Assembly (NCBI RefSeq): GCF_900496995.4
Contig: NC_044006.1
Span: 36,579,120-36,643,119, forward strand
Direction of reading: 5' to 3'
Length of the DNA stretch: 64,000 nt
Origin: Aquila chrysaetos chrysaetos
Taxonomy: Eukaryota > Chordata > Aves > Accipitriformes > Accipitridae
The position numbers and the translations under genes were made by a program. The notes under the pieces are model-generated. The model saw only the letters and a program-made list of their open reading frames with translations. It had not been told where the DNA came from and ran no database searches. Positions 1 to 11,900 of the stretch are shown piece by piece. Within the stretch, counting starts at the first letter, position 1, and the number at the start of each line of letters is the position of its first letter.

Positions 1-1931
1 GTACTCAAATGCCTGGCATGAAGTCTATTATCTCAGCGTTTAACAAGTGTATAACCAGTGACACAGTAAAAGAAGAGCTCACAATACACAGCTAACACGA
101 TGAGTTTAGATTTTCTTCTAAGAGTCCAGCTAGAGTTTATAATACGTGGGTCACTTTTGAACCGTACTTTAATCAACTTTTTTGTTCAGTCAATCTGTTT
201 GGGGCTTTTTTTTCTGTTATATGAGTTTTCCATTATGTACAGGAAGATTATTTCAAATGAAATTGCACAAGTTAGAATATCTATCTATAGGCATACATGG
301 TCAATCTAACTAAAAATTTAATAAGCAGTAATTACTCAGTCCTGGTTATACATTCCTAAAGGCTTAATAATACAGTTTTAAGAAGAAAAACAAAATAAAA
401 CACAACAAAACACAGTTGTAGGGTGGCAATCTCTGCAAGAAGCCTCCTTCCCTCCCAAAACAACCAAGGGTTAACCGTACTTTCCACATTTGAAATGGGG
501 TCTACAGAGAAGTCATTTCAGCTCCTAAATAATACAAAACATGTGACTGTCCTTTCTAAAGTCTGAATGGTTCAATGCGTAATTCAGTGAAGCTCTCAAA
601 CAAATAATACTGGTAAGATGCAGACTGTTAACAGAAATTAGGACACTATGCCCCGATAGCACATTTGGATAGCAGAACTGCGTGTATCAAGGGGCCGTTA
701 TCCAGCGGTTAAAGTAGCTTGAAGCAGGAGGACGGCTTTCCCTGCAGCAGCTGCAGAGCAGGGGAAAGGGTGGGCTCTGCTGCTCCTTAGCCCAGGCTAA
801 CGCCGGACTTCCCCCAGCTCTTACTCGAGCACCTGCCCCCTCCTGCTCTCGGCCCCCTGGCCCGCGCTCCTGACCACTTTCCGAGGGGAAATCCCCAGCC
901 CAAAGGTGACTGGAGCCGTGGCAGGGTGCAAGCCTCCCCTCCCCTGCTTGGCTCCTGATGCTCAGCGGCAGGCACACGCCGGCTCCCATCGACGCGCTGC
1001 TGTGCAGGCGATGCTTCGAAACGGAGAGGAGCAGCTCTGCAGTCTGGCGGCTTGCTGGCTCCTGGCCTCAACTACCGCATACATCTAAACGCAGTAACAA
1101 ACCGAGAGGTCTCTCCCTCTGCTGAGTAGTGTTAACCAAACGCTAGAGACCCAGAGGGCTCCCCCCAAGGTAAGTTCACTAAACACAAGGGTAATGGAGT
1201 ATCTTCTTCCCACGTTAGCAAAACATAAACATAACTAATTAACGCAACTGCTTTGACTTCTTTTAATCTCTCTTTTCTGGTGCCAGGTCCTGCTACAAAT
1301 GGAGAAAACCCATAGAGAGCCGCTTTCCTACATGGAAAAAACAGCAGAATCTTAAGCCTTGAGGATCTGCTTTGTAATTTGCTACTGGCATAAACAACAA
1401 AAAAAGTCCCATTTGTTTGTTTGGTTTTTGTGGTGTTTTTTTAAGAAAAAAATCCAGACCATCCAGTGCACCTTCTCTGCACATACACACACACGCACAT
1501 GCACACGCACCAATGGAGAGCTCCAGAAGAACAGGCATGGGAACCACAAAGCCCAAATTGTGAAGAGACATGGGGAATCTCACATTTCTGTTTTCAATTC
1601 TTGTTTAGCAATGAAGCAGCAAAATGATGTATTGCAAGAAATAAACGGTCACAGAACACACATACACCCAAACGCAACCATGGATACATTTTTCCCACTT
1701 TTTTTTTTTCTGATAGATGCTGTTACTAATCTGATAGTTTCTTTCTGGCTGTGCTGAAGTTTTTGAAGAGCATCTAGTGCTTCTTTAACCTTTATCAGAA
1801 TGTAAGAACCTCAGTGGCAATTGACAATCAATCTCATTAGTGCCACAACCAACCATCTCCACTTGAGATTCTTTACGAACCCCTTCTGGAAGCTGAATCT
1901 GACTCTGCCCCTTTGGTGCCACTCTGTTTCC

Positions 1932-1962
<31 letters not shown>

Positions 1963-2780
1963 CAAACACAGCATAGTAATGCAAATTTGATGTTTTCTAA
2001 AAATTAGAAATGCTCAGATAATTAGTTCAGCAATATGCAAAGTGCATCTATTTGGTTCTTTCCATAGATCACCTTCTGTTGTAAGTTTAAATTCCTTCAC
2101 AGTTTAAAATATTGTGAAGAAATTATATGTATACTTTATGTATAGAACTATTTATATACATACACATATATACACACAACTCTGTACTTTATATAGCCAT
2201 AAACACTCATTACTTAACTATTTATATTATATACACATGGCATGAACACACGCTCAGTGAAGAGTTGGTGCAGGCTGAAATCATTCCATCGGGTTTAATG
2301 GAATAACAACAGTGAAACCATGAGTGAGTTATCAAGAGACACTGACATACATCTATTAGATAAGTGAAAGACCAATTAAAACAGCTCTTCCATTTTCCTA
2401 TTAGCGCAGGATTGTTCCCACCCCATTCCATGCTCTGTATGCACATACACAGCTATTTTGTGTTCAGTTTACATGAGAGGGCAGTGGTGGTTATTTTTTC
2501 TAAATGAAAGAACAGTCCATATTTACGCCGGCTCATTGCAACCTCTTCTGCAGAAGTGTGGCACAGCTGGGTCTGGACATCTTGGAGGACTCTGAATGCT
2601 GTGCCACTGTTAGCTGAAAGCACCTGCTGAAGCGTTATTGCATGGTTATGGGACAGCTATCGATTGTTCACAGTCTGTGAACTCTCTCTCTCCAACAAGT
2701 GGTACAACTGTATAAATACATATTTTAGCACAAAACAGTTTAACACGAGGCAAGTCCAAGTACAAATGAGACCTAAAGGC
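1..2780 (-). other. NR1D2: NR1D2 3' UTR and/or downstream flank
   Basis: This is AT-rich, non-coding sequence after the NR1D2 stop. On the transcribed strand I found no AATAAA. Variant ATTAAA hexamers occur at 322-317 and 173-168, near the window start, and at about 2295 and 1262. Human NR1D2 has a 3' UTR of several kb, so the transcript may run to, or beyond, position 1. The stretch also holds a 24-nt T run (1932-1955), CA-rich sequence near 1480-1510, TATATACA repeats near 2150-2235 and a GC-rich patch at about 690-1075. Confidence 0.6.
2153..2235 (-). promoter_or_regulatory. Three Pumilio-type elements in the NR1D2 3' UTR region
   Basis: On the transcribed strand, TGTATATA (UGUANAUA consensus) occurs at 2160-2153, 2174-2167 and 2235-2228. 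They lie in an AU-rich segment about 550-630 nt after the stop codon. The motif match is exact. Function as PUM1/PUM2 sites is inferred, and the TA/CA microsatellite nature of the segment is a caveat. Confidence 0.45.
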
Positions 2781-2977
2781 CTACGGGTGAACTTTAAAGG
2801 CCAAGAGTTCTTCAGAGTGCATGTTGTTTAAGGAACGCAAGTCAGGTAATTTCAAAAGAAGTTTTGTGAAAATAGAGGCTTCATTTGGGTGATTTTTCAT
2901 GATTAAGGTCCTTAATGCACGGATTAGTGTTTCCTGAAGTGCCTCCACAGAATTGACATTTTCTATTCCGGAGCGAT
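2781..2977 (-). CDS. NR1D2: NR1D2 coding exon 8 (C-terminus, haem His, stop)
   Basis: The acceptor is CTTTAG and the stop TAG lies at 2783-2781. It is 197 nt encoding [15 protein letters not shown] through LLAFKVHP. His562 (NNMHSEE) aligns with haem-ligand His568 of the human protein. The acceptor is preceded within about 15 nt by a very long C-rich tract on the transcribed strand. Confidence 0.97.
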
Positions 2978-5900
2978 CTAAAGAGAAGAGAGGGGGAAGG
3001 GGGGGCGGGGGGGGGGGGGGAGAGAAAGAAAAAACGGGGGGGGGGGGGAGGGGGAGAGACTGAACAGATGTAGTCTGCAACATACAGCCACTGCAAGAAT
3101 CACTCACTAAATTAACAAGCACAAGAAAAATTAAATACTTATGCCAAAAGTTTCAAACCCACATACGAAAAGTCTTTCGAACATTATTTAGATTCAGCTG
3201 TGTAAAGTATGAAGCTCCTGCTGAACTGGCAGCATTCAATCACCTTTTCTGTAATCACTTACCCATGTTTCCAGAAAAGGACTGATTGAAGCACACACTT
3301 AAATTTTATTTTGCTGAATCACAACTTTCAACACAAGGAGAGAGACAGGGCACACAGAAGTAAGAATTTCAAACATTTCTCAAGGCTGGACATAGAACCC
3401 TAAACTAAAACTGGCTGTTCATATTTCAGGAGGAAATCCCACTCATCAGGACAAGCCACCCTCGTATCTGCACAATGGGAACCCAGGGGCAAAGGGAGTA
3501 CAAGCCTTGACATGACTGGGCACTATTTCTGAGTGTGTTCTGAAGCACTTACAAAATGAAACATCATGCACCCAAACATTCCCAATTGAGAAAGAAAAGA
3601 AGAATTTCAACGTCAACAAAAATATTATGCTTTCACATACTGCACTCGCCCCACGCCCGAAGCATCTCTTTCAAGAGAGCTGTATTTAAGAACATGCCTG
3701 TTGTCCTTAGGTGGAACCCAGGTAAGCGGCTTAAAAGGATGAATTTTTAAGCAAAACCTAATAACCATGCACAGTAGCCGTTTTTCGCAAGCTGTAGCTA
3801 GCCTCTCTTCTTAAATGCTATGTAAATTCAGCGGGGCACAGACATACACGAGTGACAGACACGAACAGAAATGTGCTTTGATGTATACACGTACTTAAGC
3901 ACTTTGCAGAACTGGGACACAGAATGACAACAGCTTTCTGGAGCAGCACTGAGTCAGACTGTACAGTCAGAGTGGGAATCCCTTCCTTCTGCTGTCAGTG
4001 TCAATCCAATTGGACTTCTCAGGTGAACAGAGTCTAGGAAGTCCTCCTGGACTATTCAGTGCAGTTCCCTACCGCTATGGGAAAAATTAGTATATAATCC
4101 ACTTAAGTATCCATCTTGAAGCAGTTAATGTGTTTTTTTCCTTTAGAAAGATTGTTCCAGAACCTTCTACTTTAACAATTAGTAACTTTGATTAATATCA
4201 AACGGTGTTTATTAGCACATATTCCACTCTTCTGTGTAGATTGTCCATTAGGTTTGATAGCTGCTCTCCAAGAGATCATGAGTAAAGAGATGCCTCTCTG
4301 CCTTTATTTGTTAATATCTATCCCACTTGCCCCCCTGCTTTGCAAAAAATTTAGGTTTGCTCTATCCTGAACAGGGACGATGACATTTGCACAGAATATG
4401 CCACAGAAGGTTTCTCAAGAGCTCTGTACAGTGACAGCAGTACTTACTACCTTGCTTCTGAAAGTAGAAGAATGCAGTCCAGTCTTTCCTGGCTGCCTTG
4501 GGTGAGTGACTGTAGCCTCCTCTCCTCAATGAGTCCAAATCTTTCTTCTCCCTCTCAGTCTACTTCCCAGTTTCTCCCAGTGGACAGCAGAAGTTTTTGT
4601 AAGTACTATCCCAGTAAGAGAGAATAATAGAGGGTGTGTATTTTATGTTCTTCTACCACAAGGCATCACCCTCAGTTAAGAGATTATCTGCTCTCTAGAC
4701 TTGCACAAACCACATTCAGCTTTGTTTCCACCTTGCTTCTTCCTTCTTCAGTGCCCATGATCCATCTTGCTATCTTCCCTCCATCTTCAACACATCCAGC
4801 TAACTGAAGCCAGAGGTGAAGCATTCTTTTAGTTTTGGAATGGTACCAAGGTAATTCCTCAGCACCACCAGAAACACTCCCACATCCTCACTGTATGGCC
4901 CTGCTTCTTCTTTCTTTGCCATGTGACACCAAAACAAGAGGATGTACACAGTTACACACATTCCTTGCTACTACCCCTGCTTCTTCTTTCTGCACGTTCT
5001 AAATATCCCTTGTAAGAGTGGTTATTCATCCAGTGTTACGTGGAGATGCTTCTGACAAGTGTTCTCCCCACTAGCACTATTTAGAGACTTAGGAACATTT
5101 CTTTTTTTCCACTGGTGTTTTTTCAAAAATTTTAAACAACTGAAAGTCTTTTTAAAAGCTTTTTAACTAGTGCAGCATGGTATTTTATATTCTGGATCAC
5201 ACAATCAGGATTCAACAGGCCACACACTCCTGTCTGCTTCTGGAACTGATGTAAAACTTGATTACTGTACCACCTTCCTTTCAATCTTCTCTTGAGTAAC
5301 TTTCATTCTGAGATGAAGAAGTCTTAATTGGCTTTATTCTTCCACCTTCAGTTCTTCTTCCAGTTATGGCATCTTTTGCCTTTGCCTGCATCTCCATGTC
5401 ATTCTCTCTGATGCTTTTCCTCAACTCTTCCTCCTTCTCTAATTGAGCTCCACCTCCACCTTATGGGAAATGACTCTCTGGGTCACACTCCTCCTTGAGG
5501 GGTGGGGTGCAGGGGATCTGTCTTTCAAGATCAGTTTAACCAACAGGTGCCCACAATCCTTCAGTTCTACAGACACCTTCTCCTCCTGTCAAGCCCTCAC
5601 ATTGCAAGCATCTTCCCCAGGAGCTCTGTTGGGGGCACTTCTGTTCTTCTTAGGTACCTGCTCAAGCATGAAGCTTGCTCAGTTACTCACTTGTGCAAGT
5701 AATGACTGCAGCATTTCAATTCAGTTACAAGCTGCAGAGTGAAGCTGATCTGAAAATTGCTGGACTCTCAGTGACCATCAAGGTTACTATTGTGTCTGGA
5801 ATACAGTAAGAATGCAAGTTCAGGCCCAAACATTAAAAGACTAATGAAGTTGTACTTTATAAAACCCTGGAAGTATTTTGTGAAGATGTCCAGGAAGGCT

Positions 5901-8900
5901 GTGATCAAACTACAGATCAGATCACAAGGTAGCCAAGATAGGTAGTAATAATGTCCAAAACTATGATCTGAAAAATCCTCAGCAGCTGCAAGAAGCCAGA
6001 ATACCAAACACCTCCTCTTCTTGTCCTGTTGCATGGCTCTGACATTACATGCTGTACATGTTACATACCATGCCTAAGCTAAGCCCTACTGGGAGCTGGC
6101 AACAGCATGGAGGAGTACTCAAAAGGCTGGGGGGGGAGGGGCTGCCTCTGTGCTAGAAGCACATTTAACAGAACAGATACAGCCTCTTACATTCAAAACA
6201 GGTGGCACAGAGATGGTGATATTCTAGGGCCCAGCAGCTGAGCAAGCAAGAAGAGCGGCTGTAGCCTAATTATGACATTGCACAAGGAGGGAAGAGGCCT
6301 GGTTCTCAGCCCTTATTTTAAAGGCTGTCTTCAGTTCTCGTCAATTTAGCTTTTCAAAAATAAAATATGTAAAGCAGAGTCTGGAAAAAGCAACTAAAAC
6401 CCCAGGTTTCTCTCTGCTACCTGAACATTTTCACTGACAGACTACAGTGCCATGCTTCCTTCACACTACCATTCATTCTGGCTTTTGAAGCTTGCAAACT
6501 CTGTACCACCCTCTGCTCGTTACCACCACTTACAAACTGAAGAGGCTACAGCTGCCCCACCCTGTGCCATCACATTTCAGTTAGGCCATACACAAAGCTA
6601 TTAGACCGAACTGTCCTACCCTGTTTACAGAGGCTTCGTGTGCCTACAGTGCCATGGCTGGGATGCCTCTCCCTGATAAGAAAGATGTGGGTTTAACCCA
6701 CTCATGTGGAAGAGGTGTACTTGTTCAAGAAGTGAGTGGCCCCAAATGCTGGCTTGTTGTGTAAGTGGACACTACTAGTATTCTTGCTTGCTACCTCTAG
6801 AGAGCTCCTTACCCAGCAAGCAGCGATTCTGCATCTTGTATTCCAGGCATTATATGCAGAGCTAATGTGCCTAATTTGAGGCTTTAGATAATACTACAGA
6901 AGTAGGTGCTTAATCCTTCTTTGAATCTGGGCCAGGGTGTTCTGTATATCCAGGGACTGAAACAAGATATGAGGCCGGTGAAGATGTTAGTGGATTGGCA
7001 GACCTTTAGTGGTAAGAAGTCACAATGCAGATGAATAGGGCTTTCTTGCTGACATAGGCAGAGATCAAACTGTTGGATTTAGACTTAAGTAAGATACGCA
7101 ATTGACTTCAGTGACAACACTTGGAAGTAAAAATACCACCTTATCCCAAGATTTAGGCTGTGCAAGTCAGGAGTAATTTCACTGATGCTGTCCTGTGAAA
7201 CTTAGATGAGTCAGACAAATAGCTTCTAAATGGCCATCGGGCAGCTATGAGATGTATTTTTGCATTCTATAGAAAGTAGTAGGAAAATATAAGCCCATTG
7301 TCACATTTTTCCAAAAGGCAGTATTAGAAAGAGCAGGTATGTAAAAAAGTAAATTACAGGCTGCTCGTAGCTTAAAACCTACTAAATTGCACTTAGACGT
7401 GAAATAACAGGGTATACATTTTACAGAAATCTTTTAATAGAGAGCCATATTCAAAATTTGGCAAAGGTGCAAGTTAACTTTCTCTCCTTACCAGCAGATA
7501 CCAGGACAACCGCTGTAAACAAACTCATTTCCTCATCACTAAGTTGCAGGGCATTTAGTTTCTCACTAAACTCAAACATTGAGTTGAGCAGATCACCAGC
7601 TCCCATCGAATGCAAGTCATCCACACTGTACTTCTTTCCACTCAGGAAGGTGACAGTACGTTCCTTTGCATCAAACAAAGATGCAAATCGTACCATTAAA
7701 ACCTGGTGAAAGAAAAAAAAAAGAATAACAAAAACAGGTAAATATAGGTGGATTTCTAGAAAAGCAGAAGAAAAAAATTAAACCTTTTAACATCATTCAA
7801 ACTGTCTCATTAACAACTGTACAAGCATTCTATACAAAAACTGTCAGCATGCTATTGAGCTGTAAAAAACAGTGCAAGCTCTGGCCCAGTAGTCTGAGGG
7901 AAACAAACAAGTGAAAAAATTAGTGAGTGGATGCAGGGGAGGGGCTATAGCACATGAAAGGGAAGAAAATTAAAATTTAAGCCTCAGACAGCCTGAGCCA
8001 CAAAGACACTGTCATTCATAAATATGCCAGTAGAACAACTTGCTTAAGCCACCAAACAGCCAAAGGCATACACAGCATTAAAAGAAATGTTTTCTTGGCC
8101 ACACTTATGAGGAGCAAAATGAAGGTATTGAACCAGACTCTCGCTTGGCGTAAACTAGAGCAGCTCCATTGAAACAGTGCTGCTTTACACCACCTGATGA
8201 TCTGGCCCACTAGGCATTCTTTGGGAAAGTACCATGCCGCATTGCTGTACCCACAGGAATGTTAATGAGCTCTGGTAAAAGGAGCCACATGTACAGCCTT
8301 CAAAAGGCTAGGGAAGCAGGGCTTGAAACGGCACCTGGTCTGTAGCTGCAGCTGGGAATACCCCTTTGGTATAAGCACCTGGACTGGAGCAGGTTGACAT
8401 GTGCTGAACTTACCCCTCTGGGCTGAAATTTCTCTTGTGGTTTCTCAGTCGTACTGTGAAATGTTTCCCTCTGGAATGGCTTGTAAAGTTTCATTTGCTC
8501 ATGTTCAACAACCTTATTTACATTTTCAAGGTTTAAGTTGCACAGAACAGCCTTCTTATTTGGAGAAAATGAACCAACTGGCATTGGTTAAAACTTCAGA
8601 CTTGCTGCAATCTCTTGGTGTGACAGTCGTCTCTTCTCACTTACCCTACATAACTGCATTAATTTAAGTGTTTACTACAGATGAGAGGAGAACCAGGTTT
8701 TCAGCAAAGACTAGTGCCTTTGACAAGCTTAAAAAAGGAGGGTTCAAAAAAAAAAATGAAAATGTTTGAGAATTCAAACACCATTCATGCACGTTACATG
8801 ACCTGCTCCTAAATTTTAACAGCCAAATGACATGCAGCAATCTTGATGGACACATGAGCACTATGTATTATTCACCTTTGTCAGCTAAGCTATATGTCCT

Positions 8901-11900
8901 TTGACGACATTAACTACAGAGTGCAGAAACCTAGGTGCAGAAGCCCCCAGAATACAACAAAAGGAGACAAAGGGCAGACAGACAATGCTGAACTTCTGCA
9001 TTAGCAGGGACCCACCAGGTGCTCAACAACCTTTCAGTTCAAAATGGTATTCCCCTTACAGAACTGGGCTTTAGAAACATGAACTTTAAACAATGAGCAA
9101 CCAGTATTAACGCTGGTATTCAAAACTGAAGCCCATGAAGCTGTGCTGACTTAATACTAAGGCAAAGACCTCGCCTATAGATTTCAATGTCACCATTCTA
9201 ACCCAAGGAAGAGCAGTTTAGACTATGGTATAGCACATGATTGACTCATCCGATTTCACTTCAAGCCAGACTGCTATTTGTGCACGCTGAGGATATACCT
9301 GATCAACCCTATCACCTGACCATGGCACTGTAAGCAGACAAAAACCTCCACACAGGCAAGTGCTTGCTCACTTCCTCACCACCTGCAGCCAAATTACCAA
9401 GTTTGTGAGTCTGTAGAGAAATTGAGTCACTACCCCAATAGATCCAAGGGGCTCATTAGCTCTACCATCAACTACATTTGGAGTGGGGGCTTGTGGAGTA
9501 TAGTCACCGCTGTTTCTAAGCTGGCTCCCATACAAAGCCATGCAAATACCACCACGATATACTGAGGTCCCCAGTACTCTCACTTCTAAGAGGGCTTTTT
9601 AGCTTACATGTGTGTGAATATGTATAGCTATGCTGCTTCTGCACCAACATTGTCTCCATGCGTCTTCTTGCCCCCAAACAAACACTCCTTGAATATGAGC
9701 TGCTGGCAAGCACAGTGCCAAGACAGCCACACGCTGGTGCCCAAGGGAGCCAAAACAGGCTCGGAGGCAGTACTTTTAGTCAGGTTCTTCTATTAACATG
9801 CAGAGGTTGGGATATCCTAATTTAGTTACGCAGCAGACAGAAGCAACCTTGTATGCACCAGGGTTTCAAGATGCTTCTGCCTCTATTGCAATGGTTTCTT
9901 TAATCCTGTTTTGGTGGTTTTTTTCCCACTGCTCTGCAGCATTGTTTTTTTGGTTTTTTTCTGTTCCTAAGGTGCCACATAGGCCTTTAACTACAGGTAC
10001 AGCTCACTAACAGAAATCATTTATGTTTCTTATAAATAAGTGAATAGGGATAAGCATGCAGCCATACATGATTATTAATTTCCCTGGATATAGAAACCTT
10101 TTATCAGCAGTGCTTGTAACTGGCAAAAAGGCATACGAATGAGGTTTCAGAAAAGCTTGAGGTGAAGAAAGGCCAAGACAAAACATTTTCTTGCAAAACA
10201 TGAAGGTTTGGCTTTACGTTACAGGAACAGTTCAAGCCTGATTTTCCACCCTCCTTGAGGGCACTGGACAGTATACCACTTTGCAGAGGAAGGAACCGAC
10301 ATTTTTGTGTAATGTGAACAGCAATGTAAGAGGCTGTAGCTGAAGAAGTGAAAATACAGCCCTTAGCTACAGCAGTTGTAGATGAATATTAAAAGGTCAA
10401 GAATAAGTATAATGGCAAAAAATACATGACAGCAAAATGGGAGCAACGTGGAAACTGACACGCTTCAGGCACCAAGTCTTCCAGTATAACTTGTACCTTC
10501 CAACCCAACAATTATCCATTTTAGAACTGGGCTGTATATAAATACAGATAAAAGACCCAACACATTACATGAGAAATGTCTTCAGTTCAGGTAAATTTGA
10601 AATCCAGCATCCCTCTTTGAAAGAGTAAATCAAGTAAACAACAGCAAAAGCATCACCAACCCTGCCCACCCCAGAAAACCACAGTAACATTGCATACTTG
10701 AGACTTCAGCTCCTCTGTCCCTCTATGTTTAAACTTCACATCCGAATACTTATCAAATGTGCATGGTCCCCAATAGACACGAGTCTGGAAGAGCAACTAA
10801 AATCTTAAGTAAAGGTCCCCTGGTGAAGGTCACTAATTATAAAACAGCACCAGGCTCTGGTATCATTCCCAGTTTAACACCACTAATTCACATATATGTC
10901 ATGCTCGCAAGTGGGTGAAATTAACCACGAGGACCTGGTGGGATTAGCCTAGAGTAAGTCAGGCTGCAGCTGGTACACAGTATCTACAGAGCTGCAGCAG
11001 TACAGCTAGTTATCAGTGTTACTGCTTTGGAGATGGAGGCTTCAGCAACCCCCAGTTCCCAAGAAAGGCTAGTGGTGACTGGTCAGGATGGATACTCTGG
11101 CTTTGGCAGGGAGCACAGTGGCAGAAGGAAGGACATACAGAGCGACAAACACATTCCTCTACAAAACTTGTAAGGCAACAGATAGCTTTCTAAACTATCC
11201 ACCCTTCCAGATGCAGTCTGCTTCTCTCCAGGCTAAGCAAAGGTAGCTATCAAAGTAACCGCTGCTATACAAAACGAAGAAACTCCTCATGAGTCATTTA
11301 TTAATGCCCAGGGAAGAGGAAAGAGTAAAAGGGCTGAGCACTTTTGAGCTACTTGGAAGAGGGACAGCTCACCAAGATTTGACCAAACAGAAGCACTGGA
11401 CACCATCAGCTTAAGGAAAGCTCAGAGCTAGCATCCACAAACAAGCTGGTTTTGCCCAATATAACCCAGTTCTATTTATTTTTGTTCTTAAGGGGGTCGG
11501 ACTGATGCACAGCTTTTCAGGTCCGCACTATACACACAGTGGTCTCACCTCAAAGGTCCCAGCCTTCAGAAGATTAACCTGGTCATGCTGGGAGAGATCC
11601 CGGAAACCTGGGATGCGCTTGGCAAATTCCACCACTTCCTTCACCGCAGGGGTAAAACTCAGGGAAAACTCTTCCCAGACTTCATGGCCAGACTTGTTTG
11701 GGTCCACGTGGGGAGTCTTACTCATTGGGCAGACCTAATGTTTACAAAATGTAAGCAGAAGATAACTCTTAAAAGATATAATTCCAAATACTTGAAAGAA
11801 GCACATTTATTCTTCACGAAAACTTTGTAATAATGACAAATAGAGAAAAAGTATCAGTATTCCTCAGTCAGCTCCCAAAGCAACTAGATTTCTCTCCCTC

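Noticed and set aside
10494-10520. CCTTCCAACCCAACAATTAT, similar to a CR1 3' end
   Set aside because: Only about 20 bp match, with no upstream CR1 sequence and no ATTCTATG-type end repeat.
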